DNA from: Phycisphaeraceae bacterium
GTDB taxonomy: Bacteria; Planctomycetota; Phycisphaerae; Phycisphaerales; UBA1924
Assembly: GCA_021297895.1 (NCBI GenBank)
Contig: JAJTHN010000036.1
Span: 1 to 64,000 of the forward strand
Length of the DNA: 64,000 nucleotides
Direction of reading: 5' to 3'
The position numbers were made by a program, and so were the translations under genes. Positions within the stretch are counted from its first letter, which is position 1; each line of letters begins with the position of its first letter. Positions 55,014 to 62,111 of this stretch are shown piece by piece. The notes under the pieces were generated by a model that saw nothing but the letters and a program-made list of their open reading frames with translations, was not told where the DNA came from and searched no databases.

Positions 55014-55035
55014 AACCCCCGGATGGCCGGGGGTT
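55014..55035 (-). terminator. rho-independent terminator of rplM-rpsI
   Basis: Minus strand: AACCCCCGG, CCAT loop, CCGGGGGTT followed by TTTTT. It lies about 30 bases after the rpsI stop. Confidence 0.85.
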
Positions 55036-55064
55036 GTTCTTTGTGGTCAGCCGGCGAACCGGGA

Positions 55065-55589
55065 TCAACGCTTGGAGAACTGGAAGCGACGGCGGGCACC
55101 GGCCTGGCCGTACTTCTTACGCTCGACGTCGCGGGCATCGCGGGTGAGCATGCCGTGCTGGCGAAGGGTGGCCTCGACGTTGGGGTCGAAGTCCTTCAGG
55201 GCGCGGGCGAGGGCGAGCTTCATGGCCTGGGCCTGGCCCATGAAGCCGCCGCCATTGAGGCGGACGAAGACATCAACACGGCCGAGCATGCCGGTGGCCT
55301 TGAGGGCGGCGATCGCGTCGGTGCGGTCGCGGTCCTCGGCGAAGTACTCGTTGATGGCCTTGAAGGTCGCGCCCGACTTGCGGGTCACGGCGTGGATCTG
55401 GACCTTGCCCGACTCGCCCGAGGCGGGCTTGAGACGGACGCGGGCGACGGCGGTCTTGCGACGGCCGACGCCCCACCACCAGCCACCCTTGGCGGGCTTG
55501 GGCTTGGCGATGGGCTTCTCGATCGGAAGCGCGGCGGGGGCGGCGGTTGCGGCGGCAGCGGACGTCGGCTTGAGCACAGTCTCGGGCAT
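55065..55589 (-). CDS. rpsI: 30S ribosomal protein S9
   Basis: S9 of the small ribosomal subunit, which contacts P-site tRNA through its C-terminal tail. The C-terminus KYGQAGARRRFQFSKR is diagnostic, as are RKTAVARVRLKPASG and the central GGGFMGQAQAMKLALARAL. 174 residues against the usual ~130: the extra ~40 form an N-terminal Ala/Pro/Lys-rich extension (AAATAAPAALPIEKPIAKPK). It follows rplM with a 98-base gap on the same strand, the standard L13-S9 operon. Confidence 0.98.
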   Translation of the reverse strand: MPETVLKPTSAAAATAAPAALPIEKPIAKPKPAKGGWWWGVGRRKTAVARVRLKPASGESGKVQIHAVTRKSGATFKAINEYFAEDRDRTDAIAALKATGMLGRVDVFVRLNGGGFMGQAQAMKLALARALKDFDPNVEATLRQHGMLTRDARDVERKKYGQAGARRRFQFSKR

Positions 55590-55687
55590 GGGTGACTCTC
55601 GTGTGTCGCGTTCGTGTTCTTCGCGAGCGGAATCGTGTGTTCGGGATCAGGACGTGGTGAATGAACCGATGAATGAAACCTTGGAAC

Positions 55688-56122
55688 TCAGACCTTGAGC
55701 ACGGCCGGCTTGCGGTCGGCGTGAGGATGCGTCGCGTCGGGGTAGACCGACAGGTTCGAGAGCATCACGCGGGCCAGGCGGTTCTTGGGCAGCATGCGAC
55801 GGACGGCGTCGGAGATCAGACGCTCCGGCACGCGGTCACGGACGTCGCCGTAGGACTCGAGCTTGCGCCCGCCCGGGTAGCCGGTGTAGTGGGCCTTCAT
55901 GCGGGTCTCGGCCTTGCGGCCGGTGAGCAGCACCTTCTTGGCGTTGACGACGATGACCTTGTCGCCGCAATCAACGAAGGGGGTGTAGTCGGGGCGGTGC
56001 TTGCCCATGAGCACGACGGCGACCTCGGCCGCGAGGCGACCAAGGGCGATGCCCTCGGCGTCGATGATCTTCCAAGACTTCTGGACCTGACCGGTCTTGG
56101 CATAGGACGTTTGACGACGCAT
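55688..56122 (-). CDS. rplM: 50S ribosomal protein L13
   Basis: L13 of the large subunit, an early assembly protein. 144 residues, normal length. Family motifs: KSWKIIDAEGIALGRLA, LMGKHRPDYTPFVDCGDKVI, YTGYPGG and AVRRMLPKNRLARVMLSNL. AGGAG lies about 8 bases before the ATG. It is first gene of the rplM-rpsI operon. Confidence 0.98.
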   Translation of the reverse strand: MRRQTSYAKTGQVQKSWKIIDAEGIALGRLAAEVAVVLMGKHRPDYTPFVDCGDKVIVVNAKKVLLTGRKAETRMKAHYTGYPGGRKLESYGDVRDRVPERLISDAVRRMLPKNRLARVMLSNLSVYPDATHPHADRKPAVLKV

Positions 56123-57013
56123 GGTTCACTCCTGACCTGTCGGCGGACGGCGGAATGAATCCGACGCCGCGAAGTGCGTGCTGCTCGCCGCCTACCGGGC
56201 GGGGCGGGGCGATCGGTCGTCGATCGCCAGGGTTTCTCGAGCGAAGGAGGGCTTGTCGAGCCATCCGGCTGCATGTGTCGGCCGCGCCGACGGACGTGCA
56301 GGGAGAGGAGTATTGGCCAGTGGCGGAGTCGAGTCAAGCGGAGCCGATCTCGGGTACGGATGATGTTCGTGTGATGGGTAGTCGAAGCGGGCCGTTCCGG
56401 TGACCGGGACGGTTCCGACGGCTCCGTGGTGCTCCGGATGTGCGTGCGGGAACACGCGGGGTCCGACGGGCCGCGGCACGGTCCAATCCACTCCGGCGGC
56501 AGATCTCGATCAAGTCGCGGCATGCGGCGATGGGCGGCGCGACACGGGCCACATCGAGACCCGCGGCAGCACGGAGCACCGCAGCTGAGCACCAGATGTC
56601 AGGATGATGTAAGGCACTTTTCGTGGTTCGCATGAGTGATTCCGAGCCTCGCCATGATGTCACGTTGTGAATGCCCTCATGGGGTCGACACGCAAGGGGC
56701 GGAACGCGGCGGGTCGGTGCGGACGCAACGCCGAATGCCCGCCGGAGGTGTACGTGAAGCGGGACGCGAACTGATCATGGCGGGGTGAGGATCATCCCGC
56801 AGTATGAACACGGCATCGGGAATACGCACACGAATCGCGATGCAACTTTGAACTCGCGGTGCGGCGATCGCGGGCTGGATTTGCAGAATGCCAGATCGGC
56901 GCGGGCGGAAGTCGCGGGGACGGGTGAATTGAACGCGGGTCACGGGATTGATCGCATTGCAAAGCGGCCTTGGTACGGGAGAGTCCTAAGTTGAACTCTG
57001 CGCGGACTTGATT

Positions 57014-57042
57014 TTGACACATTTGTGTGCTTTGCTCATTGT
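57014..57042 (+). promoter_or_regulatory. candidate promoter with consensus -35 and overlapping palindrome
   Basis: TTGACA (57014-57019), 17-base spacer, CATTGT (57037-57042, weak). A perfect inverted repeat ACACA-TT-TGTGT (57017-57028) overlaps the -35 and could be an operator. Confidence 0.4.
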
Positions 57043-57067
57043 TCGTTTCGAAAGAAGTGATGGTCGT

Positions 57068-57080
57068 TGATACGGTATCA
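57068..57080 (+). promoter_or_regulatory. palindrome TGATAC-G-GTATCA containing a -10-like TACGGT
   Basis: A perfect 13-base inverted repeat 36-48 bases before the start codon. It includes TACGGT (57071-57076), which fits the TANNNT box. A protein bound here would block either transcription start or elongation. Confidence 0.4.
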
Positions 57081-57116
57081 CGAAGAGCATTTGTTCTTAC
57101 TTCAATGGAGATGGAC

Positions 57117-57551
57117 ATGGCAAGGTCTTCTGCTGGTGGTCTTGGAGCGTCGCTGAAGGGTCTTTCGCTCGCGGCGATTCAGGCCGAGATTTCCCGTCGT
57201 CAGCGTGGTGTGAAGAAGCTCGTGGCCAAGCGTGCGAAGCTCGCGGCAAAGATCGCGGCGCTGGATGCGCAGATCACGGAACTGGGCGGGGACAGCGCGG
57301 ATGGCGTTCGGTACGGCAAGGTCGGCGGTCGCCGCATGCCTCTGGGTCCGCGCCCGCGCAACACGATGAACCTGGTCGACGCGATGCACAAGGTTCTCGA
57401 GAAGCCCATGGGCGTGCTGGACATCATCCCGGCGGTCAAGAAGGCCGGGTACAAGACCAACGCCGCGAACTTCCGAACGATCGTCAATCAGACGCTCATC
57501 AACAGCGGCAAGTTCAAGCGCGTTTCCCGCGGCGTGTACGCCCGCGCCTGA
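57117..57551 (+). CDS. small protein: coiled coil plus HARE-HTH-like winged helix
   Basis: 144 residues. Residues ~14-57 form a basic amphipathic coiled coil (AAIQAEISRRQRGVKKLVAK). A Gly/Arg linker follows. Residues ~84-143 look like a HARE-HTH-type winged helix (NLVDAMHKVLEKPMGVLDII ... FRTIVNQTLINSGKFKRVSR), a fold that binds DNA in chromatin-linked proteins and RNA polymerase delta. I know similar proteins from planctomycetes, where they are multi-copy. ATG 57117 is chosen: GGAG lies 6 bases upstream, while earlier ATGs at 57105 and 57111 overlap it. The leader is A+T-rich with two palindromes, so tight regulation or autoregulation is likely. Confidence 0.75.
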   Translation: MARSSAGGLGASLKGLSLAAIQAEISRRQRGVKKLVAKRAKLAAKIAALDAQITELGGDSADGVRYGKVGGRRMPLGPRPRNTMNLVDAMHKVLEKPMGVLDIIPAVKKAGYKTNAANFRTIVNQTLINSGKFKRVSRGVYARA

Positions 57552-57636
57552 GCAGGCCCGATCGGGCTGCCAATCCCCCCGTGCGCGATCGCAACGGGGT
57601 GATCAGCCCATCATGGAACGCACGGACTCAACCCAG

Positions 57637-57662
57637 CGCCCGCCGACGCTTGTCGGCGGGCG
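57637..57662. terminator. terminator hairpin between convergent genes
   Basis: CGCCCGCCGAC, GCTT loop, GTCGGCGGGCG then TTGTGCTTT. An 11-base stem between the gene ending at 57551 (plus) and the one ending at 57701 (minus). Confidence 0.75.
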
Positions 57663-57700
57663 TTGTGCTTTGGAGGGAATCCGGCGTGGGACCGCTCGCG

Positions 57701-58822
57701 TCAGGGCTTGATCGGCGTTGAGGGCGGCGTGTCGGCGGGGGCCTTGGCGGGGCTTGTGGCCGCGGCTGAGCCCGCCGAGATCAGCGTGACGCGGGAGGTG
57801 CTGCGCATGATCTCGGTGATGGCGGTGGTGGCCGGCGCGCTGGCGGGCGCGCCCGGCGTTGCGGGCTTGGCCGGCGGCGCGGCAAGCTGGGTCTGGAACT
57901 CGACGGTGGCGGAGCACTCCAAGGAACGGACAACGCCACGATCGACCGCGAAGGTCTGGCTGCCGGTCAGGGCGCTGACGCCGAAGGCCGGGGCGTCGGG
58001 CGGAGCCTCCGGGCTTGGAGTAAAGGTCGTCTTCCACGACGCGATGACCTCCGTGCCGGCGTCCGTCGTTGCGATGGAGCGAACCGCCGCGGGAGATGAT
58101 GGGTCGGGCACGACCTCGAACTTTGAGAGCGAGTAGTCCCACGGCGGTGCGGACTGGCCGATGGAGCGTGCTCCGGGCACGGCCAGTCGTGTGATGACGC
58201 TGAGCATGTCGGCGATCGCGGCGGGCTCGGTGTTGCGCGTCACGCGGGCGACGCTGTCGCCCGGCGGCCGCTCGCCGAGCCGCTGAATGATCGCCGAACG
58301 AAGTGCGTCGGCACCCTGAACGTCGCTGACGATTCCGCTCGATGAGACCTGCGCGGTGATCGATCGCCCCGCAAAGCCTCGGAACTCGTTGATGCGGGCA
58401 TCGAATCCCGATCCGTTGGGTTCCGCATTCTTTTTCGTATCCGTTTCGGCGGCGACGTTGCCGTTGAAGAGCAGGCGGAACTCGACGCGATCGAAGGTCG
58501 CGCGGACACGCGCCGTGCCCGCATCGTCAACCGAGAGCACCAGCAGCGACATGTGGTACCGCTCGGTCTGATCGATGACCGAACCCGGGCGTGTGCGCTG
58601 GACCTGGAACTCCAGCGTGTACGAGAGCAGTTGTTCGGGAGCGAAAGACCACTTCAGCGGGGCGAACTGCGGGCTGGCGGGTGTCGGGGTTGAAGAGGGA
58701 TCGGGGGCGGCGGCGGGGACTCCGGGCGCGCCCGAGGCCGGGGGCTGGTCCGCCGCGGCGGCAACGAACGACGACGCGACCAAGGCGAGCGTTGCCGAAA
58801 GGACGTGGCGGGGAGCGATCAT
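57701..58822 (-). CDS. exported protein, possibly DUF6263-like
   Basis: 373 residues. A signal peptide (VLSATLALVASSFVAAAA) and Pro/Ala linker precede a beta-rich domain with long strands (LLSYTLEFQVQRTRPGS, YHMSLLVLSVDDAGTARVRA, ITAQVSSSGIVSDVQGADAL). The pattern recalls planctomycete DUF6263-type exported proteins, but this is from memory and not firm. The last ~60 residues are a Pro/Ala/Thr tail. ATG 58822 follows CAAGGAA by about 7 bases. An in-frame extension upstream to 59440 is Arg-rich and was rejected. Confidence 0.65.
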   Translation of the reverse strand: MIAPRHVLSATLALVASSFVAAAADQPPASGAPGVPAAAPDPSSTPTPASPQFAPLKWSFAPEQLLSYTLEFQVQRTRPGSVIDQTERYHMSLLVLSVDDAGTARVRATFDRVEFRLLFNGNVAAETDTKKNAEPNGSGFDARINEFRGFAGRSITAQVSSSGIVSDVQGADALRSAIIQRLGERPPGDSVARVTRNTEPAAIADMLSVITRLAVPGARSIGQSAPPWDYSLSKFEVVPDPSSPAAVRSIATTDAGTEVIASWKTTFTPSPEAPPDAPAFGVSALTGSQTFAVDRGVVRSLECSATVEFQTQLAAPPAKPATPGAPASAPATTAITEIMRSTSRVTLISAGSAAATSPAKAPADTPPSTPIKP

Positions 58823-59257
58823 GGTCTGTTCCTTGAGGCGTGATGAAGCGGGCGGGGCGAGCGGGCTGCGTCGGGTCGGGTCGGGACTGGTCGGGCGAAG
58901 AGCCAAGAGCCTCATCGGGCGAATTGCCACCGGGCATGAGCCCGCGGCGGCCCGGCACAGCACGGGCACGCGACCCAACGCTCCCGATCGGCCCGATGTC
59001 CGAATCGGAAATTCACTTCCAGAGGGTACGTGAGGCGGCGACCCGTTGGATTTCTCGGAGAACCGAGCAGCCGATGCAGCGCTCGCGACTCGCAGCGGCG
59101 AGATCAGGCGGCTCGACCGAGCGAATTTCGGCGGGACGGCCGGGAGGCATTCGGGAGAACCCGAAAATGCTCCTCGCGGGCGCGCGAGCGTTGACCGATG
59201 GTGTTTGGCGGCGCGGGGGCGCTTGCGAAGCGGCCGGAGTTCGGTACGATACAGGCG
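58823..59257. other. intergenic region between divergent genes
   Basis: About 435 bases without a convincing gene. Only the TACGAT box next to the plus-strand small gene was recognised. Confidence 0.4.
59223..59250 (+). promoter_or_regulatory. promoter TTGCGA-16-TACGAT, leaderless arrangement
   Basis: TTGCGA (59223-59228), 16-base spacer, TACGAT (59245-59250), then 7 bases to ATG 59258. This is one of the leaderless candidates with a recognisable -35. Confidence 0.5.
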
Positions 59258-59419
59258 ATGACCCCAGACTCTTCCAATACGCGTTCGCAGTCTCGCGAGG
59301 GTGAGCCCACCGGCCAGTTCGGCACGGCGCTCGTGTGGATCATCGGCGCACTGGTGTTCCTGACCGTGGTGGCCGCGGCGCTGGTGGTGATCATGCTCAA
59401 CAGCGCCCGCGGCACGTAA
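59258..59419 (+). CDS. small single-pass membrane protein (53 residues)
   Basis: 53 residues. A polar N-terminus (PDSSNTRSQSREGEPTG) precedes one strong membrane helix (ALVWIIGALVFLTVVAAALV) and the tail MLNSARGT. The start follows a good promoter by 7 bases, which supports it as a real gene on a leaderless message. Function unknown; small tail-type membrane peptides of this kind are often overlooked. Confidence 0.55.
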   Translation: MTPDSSNTRSQSREGEPTGQFGTALVWIIGALVFLTVVAAALVVIMLNSARGT

Positions 59420-59449
59420 GCCCCGCTGGGATCGATTCACGCGCAGGTT

Positions 59450-59704
59450 TCAGGTAACGGCCGACCGATGCGGCCGGAGCGATGGCATGGCGCGGCTGAG
59501 TGTTGCCAGCGTGCGGGCAAGGGTGCCGCGGCGGATCGGACGTTGGTTCTGTTCAGCCGCGGGCGGTGGAGACCACGCGGGCGTTGCCGGGCCCTCGGTG
59601 CGACTCGGGGCTTCCTGACGAACCTGCCAGGGGACTGCCTGCGGCTGGAGGCGGGCGAGTTCGCAGGCGCGGACGGTTTCGAGCGGGACTTCGGGCTGGA
59701 ACAT
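59450..59704 (-). CDS. possible small basic protein (84 residues)
   Basis: Arg/Pro-rich 84-residue frame starting MFQPEVPLETVRACELARL, with GGAG about 9 bases before the ATG and G/C-rich third codon positions. No domain is recognisable. It overlaps other open frames, so the call is uncertain. It converges on the 53-residue membrane protein gene. Confidence 0.3.
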   Translation of the reverse strand: MFQPEVPLETVRACELARLQPQAVPWQVRQEAPSRTEGPATPAWSPPPAAEQNQRPIRRGTLARTLATLSRAMPSLRPHRSAVT

Positions 59705-60195
59705 GGGACGGACTCCGGCGTTGGAACGGGGTGCGCGGGGGAGCGATCGCGGATTGAGGACTCGCGGCGGGACGCGGGGCGGGCGGTGCGGAAACCCGCC
59801 GCGGCGCTACGCACGCCGCGACGAGCGAGGACAGGAGTCGGAGGAGGTCACGTTGAGGCGAGGGACGATCACGCGCGCCCTTCACCGCCCCGGCGTCCCG
59901 TGAGGGCCCCGCCGTCGGTTCGTCGGGCGTCGCGCGTCGTCCGGACTGCTCGCCGAGTGCGTGCGCGGCGATCGCGCACGGCGCCGCGGAGGCCGCGAGC
60001 GCGCAGAGTGACCGGTGATATTGCGTCACAAAAGAGTCGAGATTGCATGCCGACGGAGGTCAGCGATGCGGCGTGGTGTTATCGATCATGGGTCACCTGC
60101 TTTCATGCGTGCGGCATCGGGGTGCCGCGGGAAGGGGTTCGGGGATCATGCCGCGGACGGCCCAGGGGCGGCGACGCGGCGGGGGAAAATGACAA
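59705..60195. other. region without a confident gene
   Basis: About 490 bases. A minus-strand frame starting with GTG at 60029 has a signal-peptide-like start (SLCALAASAAPCAIAAHALG) but turns into Pro/Arg low complexity, so it was not called. No repeats or RNA genes were seen. It is bounded on the right by the terminator of the 61-residue peptide gene. Confidence 0.35.
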
Positions 60196-60223
60196 CGGCC
60201 CCGGAGGAGTGCCTCCGGGGCCG
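60196..60223 (-). terminator. terminator of the 61-residue peptide gene
   Basis: A perfect 12-base stem CGGCCCCGGAGG / CCTCCGGGGCCG with an AGTG loop, followed on the minus strand by TTGTCATTTT. It begins about 40 bases after the peptide stop. Confidence 0.8.
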
Positions 60224-60265
60224 ACGAGGATCGGGTGATCGTCGAGCGGCTGCTCGACGAAGTGT

Positions 60266-60451
60266 TCAGACTTCGCGGAGCGGAGGCGGGGGCAACTGGT
60301 TGAAGGATTCATCACGACGGATCGGCAGGTCCATCAGGCCGAAGAGGCCCGAAAAACCGCTGATTTCCGTGCAATTTGTCGCCCGGGACGCACCAACGAG
60401 GTGGCTGGCCTGAGCGAAGGCGCTTTGCACGTTCAACGTCATGTCGATCAT
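60266..60451 (-). CDS. 61-residue peptide of unknown function with strong translation and transcription signals
   Basis: 61 residues, beginning MIDMTLNVQSAFAQASHLVG and ending with a Pro-rich NQLPPPPLREV. It has no membrane helix and no known domain; the middle GFSGLFGLMDLP is Gly/Phe-rich. AAAGGAG lies 6 bases before the ATG, the strongest Shine-Dalgarno sequence in the window. It has its own promoter (TTGACA-16-TAAAGT), a leader of about 160 bases with several stems, and its own terminator. A self-contained highly expressed small gene is therefore likely. It may encode a small secreted or regulatory peptide; this is not established. Confidence 0.7.
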   Translation of the reverse strand: MIDMTLNVQSAFAQASHLVGASRATNCTEISGFSGLFGLMDLPIRRDESFNQLPPPPLREV

Positions 60452-60613
60452 GTTCTGCTCCTTTGCCGGCTGACGCCTGCGTGCCGCCCTGCGCCTTGAG
60501 GCAACCGGCTTGGTTACCCGACGGGGATGGGCGAGTGAGGTGTGCGTTCGCTTCAAAGTCCCCGGGACAACCCCGGGGCAGCGACGGACCGCGGGCCGAC
60601 ATCGGCTTCGCGA
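60452..60613 (-). promoter_or_regulatory. structured 5' leader of the 61-residue peptide gene
   Basis: On the minus strand the leader has a stem CCCCGGG-GTTGT-CCCGGGG, a GCCT-CA-AGGC stem, and two GCCGG(C/T) elements about 45 bases apart, the second touching AAAGGAG. Pairing of the latter two would put the ribosome binding site next to a helix. No known riboswitch consensus fits. Confidence 0.45.
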
Positions 60614-60620
60614 CGGACAG

Positions 60621-60648
60621 ACTTTATCACAGAGCCGCGGGCTGTCAA
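60621..60648 (-). promoter_or_regulatory. sigma70-type promoter of the 61-residue peptide gene
   Basis: Minus strand TTGACA (60643-60648), 16-base spacer, TAAAGT (60621-60626). Perfect -35 and four of six bases in the -10, with predicted start near 60613. Confidence 0.7.
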
Positions 60649-60763
60649 GGCGCGATCGCGATTTTCTTGCGATGGCTGCTGATGGTGACGCCGGGAGAAC
60701 ATTGCATTGACACCGGAGCACGATCATCCTGCCGCAGGCCGCGAATCCCCGGCGGCCTGTGTC

Positions 60764-62065
60764 TCATCGGGGCTGATCGCTGACGATCTGGCCGTCGATC
60801 ACGACGCCGATGCATCGTGTGGTGTACTCAAACGGGTCGCCGGAGTACAGCGCCAGGTCCGCGTCCTTGCCGGGCTCGAGCGAGCCCACGCGGCTGTCGA
60901 TGCGGAGGATGCGTGCCGCGTCGATGGTGATCGTGGCCAGGGCATCCTGCTGGCTCATGCCGTTTGCCGCGGCGATCGCGGCCTCGAGAAGGATGATGCG
61001 GGCCTTGGGCACGTACGCCTCGTAGCCGCTCTGGATCGCGACGGTGATGCCCGCGGCCTTGAGTTTGGCGGCGGTCTCGAAACTGGCGTTCTCCGTCTCG
61101 CCGACGGCGCGCATCATCATCGGGTGCAGCACGACGGGCACGCCGGCCTGCTTGATCTGCTCGATCATCGTGCCGGCCTCGCACGCGCCATCGAGGATGA
61201 GGTCGAGCTCGAACTCCTCCTTCAGCCGCAGGGCCGAGGCGATGTCCTGCGCACGATGCGCGGTGATGGCGATCGGCAGCTCGCGCTCCAGCACGCGAAC
61301 GAACATCTCCGTGCGGAGGTTGCGCTCCGGGGGCTTTGGCGCATCCTCGGGCTTGGCGTCGGGCTTGGCCCGGTGTGCGGCGAGTTTGTCGGCGTGGCTC
61401 TTGAGCGCGCGGCGATGCTCCTGGGCCTTGATGAGTTCAGCCCGGAGCATGGCCATCTGCTTGGCCCGGGTGCCCGGTGACTTGCCGCCGTCCTTGAGCG
61501 CCTGCTGCGAGAGCGTGGCGGCGACCATCGAGGTGGGGCGGACGGTGGCGGCGTCGACGGTGTCGCCCCGGAGCTTGACGATGAGGGTCTGGCCCGAGAC
61601 CAGCTCGCCCGGGGCGTGGCCGGTGTTGACGGTGGTGATACCGAAGGAACGGGTGAAGGCGACCAGGGGCTCCTGCGGGTTGTAGGCGTCCAGGGCACGG
61701 AGTTCGGGCTGGACCGGGGCGGAGCGCTCGAGCTGATCCGAGTCATGTCGCGAGTTGGTGATGCCGGAAAGGCCGAGGGTTGAACGGGCGTCGACCAGAC
61801 CGGGGGTGACGACCTTCGCGTTGATGGTGCGCGTGCCGGCGGGGATGGTGGTGCTAGCCAGCGGGCCGACGAGCGCGATCTTGCCCTTGTCGTCGATGAG
61901 CACCACGGCGTTGTCGATGGTGCCCGCCGGGCCCATGGTGAACACTCGCTCGCCGATGATGGCCAGTTGGGCGAGCGCGCCGGTGGCGAGCGTGAGGCTG
62001 AGGGCCACGGCCAGCGCAGCGCGATGGGCAAGACCGGACGGGCGGCGGTTGGTGAGCGTGTTCAC
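60764..62065 (-). CDS. amidohydrolase-fold protein lacking the HxH motif (predicted inactive)
   Basis: 433 residues, exported (signal AALAVALSLTLATGALA). Amidohydrolase composite fold with the family end LGSLEPGKDADLALYSGDPF. The metal motif reads PGLVDARST at 88-96 in place of PG-DxHxH. The third-strand His is kept (ITAHRAQD), but the fourth reads LDGACE and the final Asp position QSGYEA. So most metal ligands are gone. An insert of Lys/Pro/Ala-rich sequence (about 190-230) is extra. GTG 62065 is the start, with a weak GGAAA upstream. It follows the active paralogue by 46 bases on the same strand, so the two are co-expressed and may form a heteromer. Confidence 0.82.
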   Translation of the reverse strand: MNTLTNRRPSGLAHRAALAVALSLTLATGALAQLAIIGERVFTMGPAGTIDNAVVLIDDKGKIALVGPLASTTIPAGTRTINAKVVTPGLVDARSTLGLSGITNSRHDSDQLERSAPVQPELRALDAYNPQEPLVAFTRSFGITTVNTGHAPGELVSGQTLIVKLRGDTVDAATVRPTSMVAATLSQQALKDGGKSPGTRAKQMAMLRAELIKAQEHRRALKSHADKLAAHRAKPDAKPEDAPKPPERNLRTEMFVRVLERELPIAITAHRAQDIASALRLKEEFELDLILDGACEAGTMIEQIKQAGVPVVLHPMMMRAVGETENASFETAAKLKAAGITVAIQSGYEAYVPKARIILLEAAIAAANGMSQQDALATITIDAARILRIDSRVGSLEPGKDADLALYSGDPFEYTTRCIGVVIDGQIVSDQPR

Positions 62066-62111
62066 GGGTGTGTTTCCGGGTCGGCGGGGAGAGGCGATGC
62101 GGACGAATGTG

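Larger units (their letters stand above)
56123..57116. other. ~1 kb gene-free region between rplM and the winged-helix gene
   Basis: No open frame here looks like a protein and no structured RNA was recognised (no RNase P, tmRNA or tRNA signature seen). A hairpin with a 9-base stem (one G-T pair, loop TGA) lies at 56392-56412. The right end becomes A+T-rich from about 56985 and carries the promoter region of the gene at 57117. The length is unusual for this dense window. Confidence 0.5.

Noticed and set aside
59553-60029. Minus-strand frame with a signal-peptide-like start (GTG 60029)
   Set aside because: After ~20 residues it becomes Pro/Arg low complexity, has no ribosome binding site and overlaps another candidate frame.
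60452-60613. Cyclic-di-GMP (GEMM), ZTP, glycine or SAM riboswitch in the leader of the 61-residue peptide gene
   Set aside because: Conserved core strings of these classes could not be matched; only generic stems are visible.
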